From contig OY482852.1 of assembly GCA_960531495.1 (NCBI GenBank), positions 7,276,875 through 7,340,874 of the forward strand: 64,000 nucleotides of DNA. The letters run 5' to 3'. The translations under genes were made by a program, and so were the position numbers. Below, one piece after another: positions 1 through 17,168 of the stretch (the stretch's first letter is position 1; each line of letters begins with the position of its first letter). A model generated the notes under the pieces. That model searched no databases, was not told the DNA's origin, and saw only the letters and a list, made by a program, of their open reading frames with translations. This DNA comes from Zeus faber (lineage: Eukaryota > Chordata > Actinopteri > Zeiformes > Zeidae).

Positions 1-10
1 AAGCTCAGAG

Positions 11-2705
<2,695 letters not shown>

Positions 2706-3738
2706 CAATGCCTGGTGTGGGTATTTACTCACTGCGTGAATGGGTGCGTGTGGCGTGCACTGTGAATATCCGTGTGCAATACGTACGGAATCCAGTATGT
2801 AAGCTCATTAACTTCTCAATATACCGTCGCCGTGCCTCTTAGCAGTGACTTCCACCAAAACTAAAGTGATGACAGACAGCATATAGTCCTTAAGCTCGCC
2901 CGCAGGATGGGAGGCATCGCGCTCTTGTGTTATTTTAACAAGTTTAGAGCCGCATTCTTGTGAAAGAAAAAAAGGCCTCGACGATCCAGATTTGGTCTGT
3001 TTTCGTGAATCTCAAGAATTTACTGGCACTCTTTATAAGGAGGGGCAACTGGCGTGACTCCTGGCTCCTGTGAAAAGACTTTCAAAAGTTATGATAATTC
3101 TTCAAAAACTGCCTCATCAGCCTTAAAAACCCAGCGGGTTCCCCATGAGGCATTTGCTTTTTTGAAGATAAGATGTTTGCGTGACGGAAAGAACGCAATA
3201 GGGTGAGAGAAAGCAATGGAGAGATGTGTGAATCTCCTGACCTTTGACCCGGAGGGTCAGTGTGAGCCCCTTTATTCCGGTCGGCGGCCGACCTCCGAGT
3301 GTCAGGGTTTGGAACAGATATCAACACAGACGGCCCGCTGCGCATCGATCCGTGGCGCCGGCTCCCCCTCCACTGGTTATTTGGTACATTCAAAGGTGAT
3401 CAGGAAGATTAGAGGGAGTGCAGGGAATCACAAGCCTCTCCAATACTAAACATCCCATTAGCCTTTCAGAGCGAACACAGGTCACTGAGAGGGTGTGAAT
3501 TACGACGAGCACCGCAGCACGGTGAAGGACGAACCACAACAAAAGGCATTTTGTTGGCTTGGGATTCATTTCGGCACAGACCATATCCCCCCCCCCCGAC
3601 CCCCACCCCATACTGTAGCTGCTCTATTGAGACTGCACTTACTATGCATTGCAGAAATGCAATTTGTCCGATTTGCCTCGCCTTAGTCTTCCTGATTTTA
3701 TGAACTGCAAATTAAACTCATTGAAACATATATTTCGG
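2706..3738. other. non-coding stretch, no gene seen
   Basis: Mixed-composition sequence without recognisable coding, RNA or transposon signals. A short poly-C tract lies near 3589-3608. Confidence 0.5.
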
Positions 3739-3861
3739 GGATGATGTGCAACCAGCCGGTTATCATCAAAATAACCCTGAAACGAAGTGGAGCGGCCTTG
3801 CACCATCCTGATATCCTGGGGTTATTTTTTCAATAATAACCGGCTGGATGCATGTTATCCT
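3739..3861. mobile_element. palindromic MITE-like element, copy 1
   Basis: The ends are inverted copies of each other. The left arm contains CAGCCGGTTATCATCAAAAT and the right arm ends AATAATAACCGGCTGGATG. The middle is only about 50 bases, so it cannot encode a transposase. Related copies lie at about 38946-39085, 51604-51720 (inverted) and 63275-63378, which makes this a dispersed family rather than a chance palindrome. Confidence 0.7.
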
Positions 3862-3902
3862 GCTTTTTTATTATTTTAAATGTTTGTTTTTGGTTTTTTT
3901 TA

Positions 3903-3943
<41 letters not shown>
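3903..3943. repeat. (ATT)n microsatellite
   Basis: About 41 bases of ATT trinucleotide repeat. Confidence 0.95.
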
Positions 3944-3944
<1 letters not shown>

Positions 3945-3991
3945 TTTCTTTTCTTGTGAAGCACTTTGAAACTTTGTTTTGAAAGGTGCTA

Positions 3992-4290
3992 CAGTGGAAA
4001 ATGTCTTATAGTGATCACGTATGTCTGGGTCAAATTGATATACTATAAAATTTATTACAAATACTACAGATTTACTACAAATTATTATTATTTTAACCAA
4101 ATTATTTTTATTTTTCTTCATTTCTCATGCAGATTACCGTCTAATGGTATCAATGGCTGACAAGGGACGCACAAGGCTTTTTTTGTTTTGTTCAATTAGG
4201 AAACGAGGAAAAAGATACATCTAAAATAAAAACACACTGTTTTTATTTAATTTAATTTTTTTGAGAAGTAGGAAACCGGGATGGGCGGCG
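3992..4290 (+). mobile_element. truncated copy of a pogo/Tigger-like non-autonomous element
   Basis: Starts with CAGTGGAAAA preceded by TA and shares long blocks with the complete copy at 40106-40546, including GATTACC(G/A)TCTAATGGT and ATCTAAAATAAAAACAC. The right terminal repeat of the complete copy is not visible here, so this copy appears truncated. Family assignment rests on end sequence and TA flanks only. Confidence 0.6.
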
Positions 4291-5218
<928 letters not shown>

Positions 5219-5275
5219 CCCTAACCCTAACCCTAACCCTAACCCTAACCCTAACCCTAACCCTAACCCTAACCC
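5219..5275. repeat. interstitial telomeric repeat (CCCTAA)n
   Basis: About nine perfect head-to-tail copies of CCCTAA, the complement of the vertebrate telomere repeat TTAGGG, followed by one degenerate copy. It sits inside ordinary intergenic DNA, not at a chromosome end. Confidence 0.95.
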
Positions 5276-5377
5276 CAAACTGAGAGTGCAGCTCTATTTC
5301 CACAGACAACATGGTGAGTTAAAACATTGAGAAGTTCTGGTAAAAAGGCAAACACGGACGGTTGTTTTAAAGACAAG

Positions 5378-6190
5378 ATTCAAGATTCAAGAGGTTTATT
5401 TGTCACATACAGTACATATACATACTTTCATACACGTATGCAGTGAAATGTCTTTGCAACAGATCTTCAATGGAAAGACAACAATGCAATTGGTGAATAG
5501 AATAATATAAATAAAATAAAATAAAAAACTAGACTCAAAAAGATAATACAGAGTGGGGGTACATAATAGAAGGGAGTAGAGTCATGTATATGGGATAGGC
5601 TATTTGTATATACAGATATGTGCAGTAAAGTGCATGTGAATAAAGTGTGCATTGAGATATACAGTACAGTATACAACAGCAGGGCACAGCAATACAGTAA
5701 CACCCAACAGAATAGTGATACAGCGCAGTATGCAGTAACCCAGAACAGTCATACAGTATGCAGTACAGTATGCTACATAGAGTACAGTGAGGCAGGGGGG
5801 CCTGTTTGAGTGTCTCAGTGCTTTATGTTAGGACCCCTGGTGAGTTCAGCGTTGACAGTTCTTATGGCTTGCGGGAAGAAGCGACATCTCAGTATCTCTG
5901 TTCTCGCTGTGTGGCTGCGGAGGCGCTTTCCGACCGCAGCAGCTGGAACAGTCCGTTGTTGGGGTGGTGAGGATGTGTGCTACTACACCTCCTGGTGTAT
6001 AAGTGCCCTCTGCGGGGCCCGCCTCTCCACCGCTCCAGAGTAGAAGGACTTGAGGATCCTCACCGAGACCCTCAAGACAGGAGGGTGGCGCTGTGTCGAC
6101 CGCACAATGGTTGCAACCAGGAGACAACAGACCCGGGGGAGCCCATGCGGCGTTCAGCGTTAACGCAGAAAATCGTGCTGCGTTTCAGAG
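5378..6190. repeat. degenerate dispersed repeat
   Basis: The 5' part (TTCAAGAGGTTTATTTGTCA, then a CAGTGAAATGTC stretch) resembles the end of the inverted-repeat element at 29238-29441. The 3' part (5800-6090) resembles a repeat commonly seen in fish genomes, but all frames are broken. I do not assign a family. Open frames here are short and unconvincing. Confidence 0.5.
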
Positions 6191-7584
6191 AACCCGGAAA
6201 ACTGTAATACATTCCTAACAGCACTAAACTGGACCCTGTGTATTGCTGCCTGCAGCTATATGTATAAATATTATTATGTGGCTACTGACAAAATAAAGAA
6301 ATACATTGGCACAGAATATATATTTGAAATTATTTTAAAACCATTATGACGAGTTTAAGCATCCACTAAGGAAAATAGTCCACAGCAACATAGCCAACAC
6401 TGCAAACTATTTGCACTACAAAACAAATCAACTACATATCACTGATCCAATTATTGTTGATTATATTAAATTGGACATTTACATGAATCATGAGATGAGT
6501 CAGGCTGAATGGGACATTGGGGAAATTTATATCGGGGGCGTGTTGATGACGACGCCCACTTCCCTGGTAGACTGGACACCCGCAGTGACAACCGAATTTA
6601 CGGTGTAACCATGACAACACATACGTATATAACGTTTTTTAACTGTCAAGGAAATGGTTCAAGCTTTCTGAATATTGGTAAAAAATTGGTCAGTAGAACT
6701 TTATTCAATGCGCCGTTTTAAAAGCGCGTGGGTCGAAGAAAAAAATAATGCACACATCACAGCCCACACCAAAAGCAGGTCTTTCAGGGAGCAAGAGGTG
6801 GTAAGTTCTCATCTCATTTTCAGCCCTCCTCGTTCCAATATGGCGACCAGGGGCCCAGAGAGGTGGGTTTGATGCTACCTCTGCATGGTGTTTCCGTCCA
6901 CTCCCCGTGTCTGTGTGCGTTCCCACCAGGTGCTTCATCTTCTCCCACCTCCACTGACATGCAGCTCGGGCTATTTCTGGAGACCCTTAATTACCTGTGG
7001 ATGTGAATGTGTGTGAGCCTATAATGTAATGGAATCCTGCATTGGTGTCCATTACTTTTATATGCTTGAGAGCTGCTGCTTGTTGTGCTGTCCGCTCTTC
7101 CTTTTCACTGTACATTATGCTCCGGGCCGTTATTTGGGTTTTGAAATAGAGCCAGAGTCAAGAGATGAAGACAAACGAGCAAAGCACGCCGCATGGCTGT
7201 CGGGGTTGGACCGAGTTGCGCCGACCTCCCCCAAATGACAAAAGCCTGCTGGGAATGTAAACAGCCACTACTTAACTTGCCTCTGTAGATAAAAGATTGA
7301 GTGATGGGTATATCATGGTTTCTAATGCCTGCTGAAATCCTCTTCATGCTCAAATCCCTCGCCGAGCAGTTTTTGGTAATCTCCGTAATCTCTTGACATC
7401 ATCATATAGTCATTCCAGTACGTTTCACGCCGGGTCAAATTTCACTGCAATTCTTGGATCATTTTCGCCACTTAGATCTGTCTGTGTGAGAGAAAAAAAG
7501 TAAAAAAACACCTTTATTGTTTGAATAATTGTATATATATATATATATATACATATGTAAGCCAAAGGACTCCTGCAGCCTTAT
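6191..7584. other. non-coding stretch, no gene seen
   Basis: No recognisable coding, RNA or mobile-element signal apart from a short (TA)n run at about 7531-7550. Confidence 0.5.
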
Positions 7585-8195
7585 GCCATGGACACACTAC
7601 AAGACTTCCAAAGTCGTCAGATGGCTGTACTGTTCACACTACACAACTTTCTGTCTTGTGATGGGGAATCTTGAAGTCGTTGTGGTTTCACACTATGCGA
7701 CTGATTGGCGACAGGGGGTCACACATTACAAGATCTTTCACCGGGGGGGAATCCCTGACGGTCGGAGTCTGTCGGGTGTCCAATCTGAGTTTTGTCACAA
7801 AAACAAAAACGACAATTGATTTTTGGATTAATTTTTTTTTTTTTATTATATTCTTGATCAATGTAAAAAAAAAAAAAACAATAGAAGCTGAATTTAAGTA
7901 AGAAATATATTCAAAGCCTAGAGAAGAAAAGTAAAATAGATGTGTTGCATGTTTCAGGCTTCTCGGCTCCTCCCCCCTCTCACTCCGTGTCTGCTCTGAT
8001 TGGCTATAGCTCGTTGCGTCACTCCCGACTCGATCCCATCACGACCAGGATCTCTCGCCGGTGTTGGCAAGCGGTCGGATCGCACCGTGAGCAGTTCACA
8101 CTACACACCCGTCGCTGACGGGAGCGCGCTATGATTTTGCTCGACAATCTCCAAAAAACTGTCGGCGATCGGAAAATCGTCTGAACTGGGCATTA
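7585..8195. mobile_element. degenerate non-autonomous DNA transposon
   Basis: The left end (ATGCCATGGACACACTACAA) and the inverted right end (ATGCCCAGTTCAGACGATTT) are loosely similar. Inside, motifs of the type TTCACACTA...CGAC recur several times (7633, 7688, 8096), as in fish Harbinger-like short elements. No transposase is present. The superfamily is a guess. Confidence 0.45.
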
Positions 8196-8909
8196 CAGCG
8201 CCAGCCACTCAGAATGGTCGCCCCCGGCTGCCAGCCGGCTGCCAGCCAGATATATCCATTCATTCCACTCAGATAAGCACTAACCTGTCACGGACCGGCC
8301 GGCCGGTCGAGGTGACTGCATTTGTATCTAACATCGGTAAACAGTGTTTGAATTGTACGCCAAAGGTCCATTTTTGGAAAAGGTAGAAAAGTTCCACTTT
8401 TGATGAAAGAAAAAAAAAAACCCTTCCACAAGGCTACGCTACAGTAACTGGCATTAATGCTGCTTGAACGGCGACTGTGAGCGACCGGCGTATCGATCCA
8501 AATTGTATGAACTTCAATTATCTAATTATTTTTTTTACTTTAATTATTAACTATAGTGCACACCGTTCACAATTTGAGACTTTCTAAGACATTTTAATGG
8601 CACAGTTTGACAAAATGTCAATGATTCAGTCCTGTGCTCCCGCCAATGGAGGATGAAACTGCCGGTTAAAGTGGTACACCGGTGGAAAGACGCTCTTTGT
8701 GAGCGTCAGTCGCACAGTCGCAGAGCTGGGAAGCCCCGCCCACCCCTACTGGCTCGCTGTTCTCTGTTTATTGAACGTTCATTAATATTACACATGTCTT
8801 GTTTTGACACAAGATTGCACCAAATTCAACGCTGCACGTCCTTGGGTCCCTGGCAAAACACCCGCCGAGTGTGAAGTAGAACGGATCGAGATTATCGCCA
8901 GTCGATCAC

Positions 8910-8952
<43 letters not shown>

Positions 8953-9734
8953 TTCCTTCCTTTATAGTTATTATTGGATTAGATGCTGCATCTGACTACA
9001 AAAAAAACCAGATTATTAATGCTGCATCCGATTTATGACTGACCTTTGACCTGTGTTGGGACTGTATCACTGTGCTTAAATGCAGTCCAACGGGTCGCAA
9101 TTATAACACAAAAAAACGAGGTTAAATCTGTGGACACGTGTCAGACATGTTAAGAAACTGAACAGATATTCCTCTCGGTTCAGTGTCTTTTTTTCAAATA
9201 TCCATCCACAATGTTTCCACTTTGTCTTTGTGATGCAAGAATAATCCCAAAGTTAATGGGTACAATTGTCTTTTTGGATCAAAGTCAATCAAAGGAGGTC
9301 TCCGAAAACAAAAACATTACAAAATAATATGGATAAATCTCACCAGAGTTGAAAATTCGGCATGTTCAGCTGAAACACCAAAAGTTCATCCATTTGAAAA
9401 ACAAACAAACTGAAATATAGTTTGGTTCCCCTCCACGTTCCAAATGTAAATTTGTTCTCATGCGCTTGGGGAGTTGAATTGGCTGCAGTTTGACTGTTTG
9501 ATTTGGTTTAACTGCTGTTGCTGAGTATCTGTTAAGACAGCGCCTTAACCAAAACAACAAAACACAAAACATTTCTAGAAGCGGACATTCTTTTTCTTTT
9601 CTGTTTATACCTTTTCTACAGAGCCCTGGAGGTGACATGATGTGACAGATGATGTGACAAATGTTTTTGTCACGTCATCACGGATCATCACATTTGTGCG
9701 CAAAAAATATTAATTTGTTCCCCTTAAAATATAT
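8196..9734. other. non-coding stretch with a tetranucleotide repeat
   Basis: Contains (ACAG)n at 8911-8951 and a short CCGGCTGCCAG direct repeat at about 8227-8246. No gene is recognisable. Confidence 0.5.
8911..8951. repeat. (ACAG)n microsatellite
   Basis: About ten copies of ACAG. Confidence 0.95.
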
Positions 9735-9737
9735 TGC

Positions 9738-9824
<87 letters not shown>
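9735..9824. repeat. (ATT)n microsatellite
   Basis: About 30 copies of ATT. It is followed at about 9869-9920 by a separate (TATAT)n pentanucleotide run of about ten copies. Confidence 0.96.
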
Positions 9825-9826
<2 letters not shown>

Positions 9827-9920
9827 GTTCCCACAAATTACACATTTCCCCTTAGTTTTAGTTTTAGTTGTATATTATATTATATTATATTATATTATAT
9901 TATATTATATTATATTATAT

Positions 9921-12900
9921 CAGACAGCTACACACACGAATATGGATGCAATAATTACACACATTTATTCATTTTTATCACTCTTGATGTGTACATGTTT
10001 ATTGTTTTAAATGTTAAATAAAATCCTTTCACTATTTTTTTCTATCACCCTGACACATCATTGAACGTGCATTTGTTACATATTCCCAGTGTTGAAATTT
10101 GCAGTCTGTGAATGGTACTTCAGTTGACTGAGGGGTGTTCATTCACTCAGCAAACACTCTCTTTCTGCTTTGCCAGTGCACATCGTACCTTCCCATCTGA
10201 ACTGGTATGAAATTTAAGGATCTGTTACAATCAATGAGGAATCCCTGTTCTAAAAAGGTATTCGTACCTTCATACGCCGTACAACCTGATTTATTCCTGG
10301 TTTTGAACTCATTACCAGCTACAGTAGGGGCTGAATTAGTGTACCTGACAAACGTGAGTGAAATATCTCTTCTTTATCTTGTGTCATCTACAGGCCTTTA
10401 TAAATTCTCTTCGATTTTTTTTCTTGTTGCTATTTTCCGACAAATCTAGGGTGCTCTATTTTTAAATGGAGGACCAGACTGGATTTGCATTTGTGTCCAA
10501 TGGGCTTTAATCGGAAATGATGCATAGTCCTTACTTTACATGCTTTATGAGCACGGCGGGGACAAACAGCAGCCAGAGACTGATTTGGCTTGGCAGGTGG
10601 CCAACTGTCATTTAGAAGCCTTTTTCGATCCTCAAAATCCTGTTTCCTGGTCAAATATCAAAAGCAGGCAGTCGGGTTTGGCGCTCTGACCATTGGAACA
10701 AAAACAGCATTAAACAAAGTTTCCGTCCTTGTTGCGACTGCATTAATCCAATCCTCAGGCCCTACGTCCGGGTCTGAAGGACCTTCTCTGCAGGTAATCC
10801 TAATCTCTCCTCCAGACAGACGTTCCTATGCACAAAGTTGGAGCAAAGGTCAGTGAACTGGAGTAATGACTTAATTTCCATGGCCCTTCCCCAAAACAGG
10901 CCGTGCGCGGCCCCAAACCAAGAGTGGAAACAACAAACGGAGGTTATTTACTCAAAGCCTTTAAGTGCTTGGTACTGACACGACCATTCTTTGCATGGTG
11001 ACCATTGTCTCGGTGACTACACCCTTCGCGTTCGTTGTCTGGAAGAGCATATTTGCTTGCATATTTTGCATATTTGGATCGATCAAAAAAAAAAAAAACA
11101 AGCAACACTCTGGTCAGTGGAGGCTGAAGTTGATGAAGGGCCGCCTTAAATTTGACCTCGTATTAAGACGAGACTGAGACTAGATGCATCCGACTACCAA
11201 CTCAAGATGTACGTAATAGGAGCCGATTCGGAGGGGCGGCCACGAGGAAGACTTCAGCAGGCGGTGTCCAGACTCACAAGGAGCCGATCGAGTTTGGGGT
11301 CATTGAAAGTAGCAGCGACGCAATTGATTCATTGCCACCGAATTAAATTATTTTAAACTTTAGACGAGGTTCTGACTCGCGCTCGTCGTTTGACGGGAAG
11401 TCTCTCTCTCTCTCTCTCTCTCTTGCTCGCCCTGATCAAACCAAAAGAGTGCGAAAATTAACCTCCTTTTTTTTTTTTTTACTGAGTGACTCGCCGAGGG
11501 CCAAACCTCAAAAGCGAATCAAACCCCTCGTCGGTAATTGACGGTCGCCGCCGCCGCCGCCGCCGCCGCTGCCACCACATATTGATGGAGCCGTGCGTGA
11601 GCTCAGCCCAGATTTACTTTAATTACCTTAATTCGGAGGACACGGCGGTTAAATGCGGCGGAGGGAGCGAGTCGAAACGTGCACAAAAGCGCGGTGACGT
11701 TGGAGCAAATGTGAGTGGCCCGCCGTACGCGGCTGCGGCGCTCCGCTTCATTAGCAGAACACTGTGGCTAATTGAGACTCAACCTTTTTCGCTATTTATC
11801 TTCAATTTCAGTGCTGACGTTATGGTCTTCCAAGCGGCTCACGGATTAGCCTGACCCAAAATCTCTCCACGGCGCTGTGAGTCGTAATTTTCCAGTCGTT
11901 CAAAGAGAGTTAAATGCGGGCGTGGTTATCACCTTCTTTGAGCGTGGAGAAACGTAATGTGCTTGATGGCGGCTGGCTAATAATTCCAGCAGCCTAATTT
12001 TACATTCATGTGGAGGAAAGGTGCCAAGTTGGAGCATGCATTTCTAGCCGCGCTTCGCCAGGGATAAGCAGTGGAAGGGGGAACGCTTCCACAGAAAATC
12101 CCACAACTCGCCTGCACAGCACGGCTCCTCGGTGCCGATGATCCCGTTTATTTGGGTAAGTTTGGTGAAGTATAAACAATTCTGTCAACGTGGCCGACAA
12201 GCCCAATTTGAGCGAGGTTTGGGGCGAGCACATTAGACGTTATAATAGCAGCCACTGTCTGAGATATTATCCTTTGTCTCATGAAATGGTGCATTATGGT
12301 GGTGGGTGGTTCATGGCGAGCATAACAATAATAAAAACTGATCCGTTATCACAAACACTGGATGTTTACCCACTCACGGTGAGGTTATACTGGGTGGAGC
12401 TGACGGAGCTACAGGGGATCGGATCATGGCTGCAGACTGCCACCATCTGGCCCACGACTGCAATTACAGCTTTTATATGACCGTTTGGAGCTCTGTATTA
12501 AAATGATCTAATCTTTAACTGTATTTTTTTCTTCTTCATTACTGTGTCGCACGAAATAAAAAAAAAACCAAAAACAACAATTTAAAAAAAACAAGTATTC
12601 TTGCATGTATGCCAGAAAATATTGTGGCACAAAGAAGAGTTCGGGCAAAGTAATACAGTTGGACCTTTCTTTTCTGTTCCTTTTTTAATCAAAATTGCAG
12701 TCGAAAATCGAGTTTTGCTCGAGGACTGATCGAATGAACGGCGACAACCACATCACGGTACAAAAGTGAGTGAATTGAGCGGTTGAAATGAGTAACAATA
12801 ATGAATAATAATTACGCAGTGTTGTGCAATTAATGATAAAAAAAAATAAATAAATGAATGTGAACGGATGAAGAAATGAATGGCTATACATAAGTGAAAC

Positions 12901-13080
12901 TAGAGATGTGGGGGGTGAATTAAATCCAGTACTAGTAAATGTACAGTAAATTGAGTGTGTATATATATATGTGTGTAGTTTGTTTATTTATTAGAATACA
13001 CGCTATTTAAACAGTAGTTGGTGCGTCAATAGATACCGACATGGGAAGGGCCGACCAATCAGAGCGAGGGGGGGCGTGTC
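9921..13080. other. upstream flank of tmem106b, possible conserved non-coding DNA
   Basis: This 3 kb is nearly free of recognisable transposons, unlike most of the window. It holds short (TC)n (11401-11423) and (CCG)n (11548-11569) runs. Several homeodomain-type TAATTA/TTAATT-rich segments occur between 11610 and 12000, and a low-complexity-free block covers about 12170-12470. No protein-coding frame is convincing. Conservation is an inference that needs a cross-species alignment. Confidence 0.35.
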
Positions 13081-13097
13081 CAGCGGCTCCGGCGCCA

Positions 13098-13184
13098 CAT
13101 AAATAAACAAGCTCCCAGCGACGCGGCGCCGTCACGGTCCTGCACGCAAGCCACGACCGCCGCCACCACAGCCGCAGCACGAAG
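13098..13184 (+). promoter_or_regulatory. tmem106b: tmem106b core promoter and non-coding first exon
   Basis: A TATA-like CATAAATAA at 13098-13106 lies in a GC-rich, CpG-dense stretch (about 13040-13380). About 25-80 bases downstream the sequence ends in a strong splice donor (GAAG|GTGAGC, exon end 13184). The matching acceptor TTGCAG ends at 14410, eight bases before the coding start. The exact transcription start is not determinable. Confidence 0.6.
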
Positions 13185-14418
13185 GTGAGCGCACCGCCAC
13201 ACGCCTCTCGGGAAAACCCCGCCGTCGTGCGGGGACGTCGGTCAGGGGAGGGGAGTCGACCGTTTGGCCGCGTACGGCGCGGTGTCTTTTGTGAGGCGGC
13301 GCTTTAGCGCGTCCACCGTCCGCGGCGAGCGCCTCTCCGCGACGGGGCCTCGACGTGAATGTCGCGAACGGATAAACACGCCACTCGTACTGCTTTTTCT
13401 GTTTGTTTTCTTGTTGTTGTTGTTGTTGTTGTTTTTTTGTTTAGTTTTTTTTTTTTGCTTTCTGTCTGATGGAGACCGTGTTGTGTGCTGCTTTCCCCAC
13501 TGGAAGTACATGATGTACTTTAAAGGGAGGTGACATGGCGTCGGCCTCCTCCCGGAATGAAGGCACCGTCCGCCGGTCCTTCCCAATGCCTTCCATTCTG
13601 TCGGACGAAATATTGTCTCCTTCAAACAACAAAACGACATCAAATCTGCCTACATTTGAATGAACGAGCTCTTCGTTTCAGCGTAAAGATTGCATTCGTC
13701 GGTGTATTGTTTTTGTGTTGTTGTTTTGGTCCAAATGAGTCAGGTTCCAACCGTGCGCATCACATGTTATGAAACCACGAACCTCCCGCTGAGCCGGACG
13801 CTACACGGTAGTGAGAGGACCGACACGGTCCTTGTGGTTCCATCTGCAGGTCTGTGTAAAAAGTAAATGTGTTCCAGATCCCGATCACCTGCCTTGCTTT
13901 CTGACCTCAAGGAAACCATTTGCAATAAGAATTCATGGAACCGCCTAGGACCTCTTTCTACCTGGTACTTACCCATCTCTCCCAAATATGTAGTTACTTG
14001 CCTTCAACTCTGGTTAAATAAGAGATTTGTTTAGAATTTGTCTGAAAAAGCAACTTTGGAAAAGCATCGAATCCAACTCTGATACCTGCAGACACCCCGG
14101 AAACCACCAATGGGTGCCGTAATTTAGTCTTGATTTACATATTGTTTCGAAAATTGCATATTATTAAAATATTGGTCGAATGGCCGTCTATTTGCATTTT
14201 TCGTTACGCCAGCAGTTTCTCACAATCGGGCTGAACCCTCCAGGCAGAGTGAGAGCGGTGATTGAGGCCCGTCGGAGCGTAGCCTTCTGGGAGAAGTTTT
14301 CTGGCAGCCGTCCAGGGGCCCGATTCCTCATTCTGATGACGTGGGCGCGCTTTGGTCGGCGCGTCGGACCCGCGCCGGATTCTGATGATGTCGTTGCCGT
14401 GTCGTTGCAGCCCTCACC

Positions 14419-16793
14419 ATGGGAAAGTCGCACTCCCACTTGGCCAAGCTCAAAGACGAGGGGCGGGACGCGCTGACGGGCGCTCCGGAGTACACGGACA
14501 TTCGGGCCGAGGAGGACGGGAAGGGCGGCGACGTTTCCCAGTTTCCATACGTGGAGTTCACCGGGAGGGACAGCGTGACCTGCCCCACGTGCCAGGGCAC
14601 AGGCAGGATCCCACGGGGTATAAATAAATAAAAAAATACATTAAAAAGTCTTGTGATTACGCCATAATACCACGGTAGCACTCGGATAAAACAGCTTTAT
14701 CACTTTATGGTGTTTTAGTGATTCAGTGTCATGAAATGATGGCATCGACCTATCGGAATCAACACAGAAAAGTAGCATGAAAAGATTAACAATCAAAAAA
14801 TAAACAAACAGTAAATCTTACAAAATTGTATGGAATAGGTATAAATGTTATTATCGTGGCGGATATACTGCACAGATGAATGAAAATGTATGCAAAATAT
14901 GAGCATGGATATCAATGGGGAGTTATGGAAGTAGAATCTATCTACTCAATAATATATAGTAATATTGTGACACCATATACAGTCTCCAGTCTAATGGTGA
15001 GGAGGTATGACTCTTTTCTTTAAGAATATGAGATCTGAAATAGATATTTTTACACTGGAGCTGTGGTCTAATGTGATAATTTACGTGATTTCAGTTCATA
15101 GTTAAGTGTTAATGTGATGAACATGGGATTCGTAATCGGTCATCCCATACTGTGGAACATTGATTGATCATACCAAATTCCCTCCAACTCCCTGCGCGTA
15201 GGGATTTTAAAACGACACCTCGTGAGGGTGACTTCCATTTGGTGACACACATTCCTCATCACGGTGAAAGAATGCCGTTGATAAGACTCATTCTGGGATG
15301 TTTGGCTGCAGGTCAGGAGAACCAGCTGGTGGCTCTGATCCCGTACAGCGACCAGAGGCTGCGGCCGAGCAGAACGTAAGTCCCGTCTCTCTCACTCTCG
15401 TTTTTTTATTATGTCCTGAGCTCGCCGTGAGTTCATAAAACCGAACTGCCTTCGCTGTAGAGCTGAGAGAAAGGCATTAGTGTGGACATTACATAATGTT
15501 TTTCAAAGGTGACCTACAATAAGCACAATTTTCATTAAGGAGTCGGTCCGTCGAGTATCTAGGGCCTGAAATAAGGGTTGCCCAGTTGCCCTGGGCAACC
15601 AGATTTAGGCCATTGGCCATTACCTCTGTATGTTTACAAAAAAAAAAAAAAAATTGGCGCGTTCGCCGTCAAAAATGGTGAAACAATTGAATATTAAAAT
15701 ATGGATTATAATTATATCGCATCATAATCACTCAATTACTATATTAAATGAGTCAGATTCGGCAGCCATTTTTTCACTCTCGGCACCCAAAAGCTGATGC
15801 ATTGTTGCTAACTTGGCAACCACTTCTCAAAGTGTAGTGGTTCGCCCTGGAAACTCAGTCAAAGGTCCAGTGGGTGGTTCATTTTTTGGAAAGTTATTTT
15901 TCTGTGGCTTCCTCTCCAGAAAGCTGTACGTGACCATATCAGTGGCTATCTGCCTGCTGCTGTCCAGCTTGGCCGTCTTCTTTCTCTTCCCTCGTTCCAT
16001 CGACGTCTCCTACGTGGGGGTCAAGACCGCCTTCGTTTCCTACGACCACGATAAACGCATCGTTTATCTCAACATCACGGTATAATATATTTGGCGCCTG
16101 TTTATTTGTAGGGAGTTTGTTTGAGCTAAGGGGGGCAGTGGCTCAGGAGGTAGAGCCGGTCGTATAGTAAGTGGAAGGTCGCCGGTTCGGTCCCCGGCTC
16201 CTCCTGGTATGGCAGCCCACTGCTCCTAGATACGTCAGTTACTAGGATGGGTAAATGCAGAGAAACTGCAAATTTCCCCATTGTGGGACTGATAAGAGTG
16301 TGTATATATAAATAAATAAAAAAAAGATGAGCTCCATACGGTTCCATTGGTGTACCAGATTGTATGCTAGTGTGGGACGCCGCTTAGGCTTCTTATTTTT
16401 TCCGATTTTTGTTTCGCAACAATCCCCCTCCGTCCCTTCCAGAACACGCTTAACATCACCAATAACAACTACTACGCCATATCCGTGACCAACATCACAG
16501 CCCAGGTGCAGTTCTCCAAGACGGTGATAGGGAAAGCCAAGAACAACAACGTGACCGTCATCATCCCGCTGGATAAACGGCAGGTACGTCCCGGCGCTGT
16601 ACGGCTTTAGGATAAACCGCCAGTGGAATGCGGCGGGAACAAAGCCCCTGCTCTCTGCGCGCTTTCCAACCGCCGGCGCGTCTGAGCCGACGCGGTGGTT
16701 AGTGAGCTCAGAGCCTCGTACAGCGGCTTATTGTACACGCAATGTTTGGGTCAGTTTGACTCGCGTGCGCACACACACACACACGCACGCGCG

Positions 16794-16845
<52 letters not shown>

Positions 16846-17136
16846 GCTGCAACATTGGTACAGTCCAAGACGTCCGCTCCCGCTTTCCCTCTTTTTAACC
16901 TCTGTGGTGTGGGAAACCTGCACAGTGATTTTCCAAAACATTCCAAACGTCTTCCCGCGCTGTACCCCTCACACCTGCTCAGCGGGGGAGCACAACGCAC
17001 ATCGCAATATGAGGATAATGTGGAAATACATTTTGCGGACGAACGTGAATTTGAAGAGTGTGGGGGAGGAGGAAGGAGAAGGAGCGCCCCGCGGCCGGCC
17101 GTAGGGAGGGCCCCGCAGCAGATTGAATGGTCTTCA

Positions 17137-17168
<32 letters not shown>

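Noticed and set aside
5800..6207. Possible retroelement protein frames
   Set aside because: Frames are short, broken and show no catalytic motif I can identify; kept only as a degenerate repeat.
16132..16205. Possible tRNA gene
   Set aside because: It has A- and B-box-like motifs but continues into a SINE body with an A-rich tail and lacks a clean cloverleaf.
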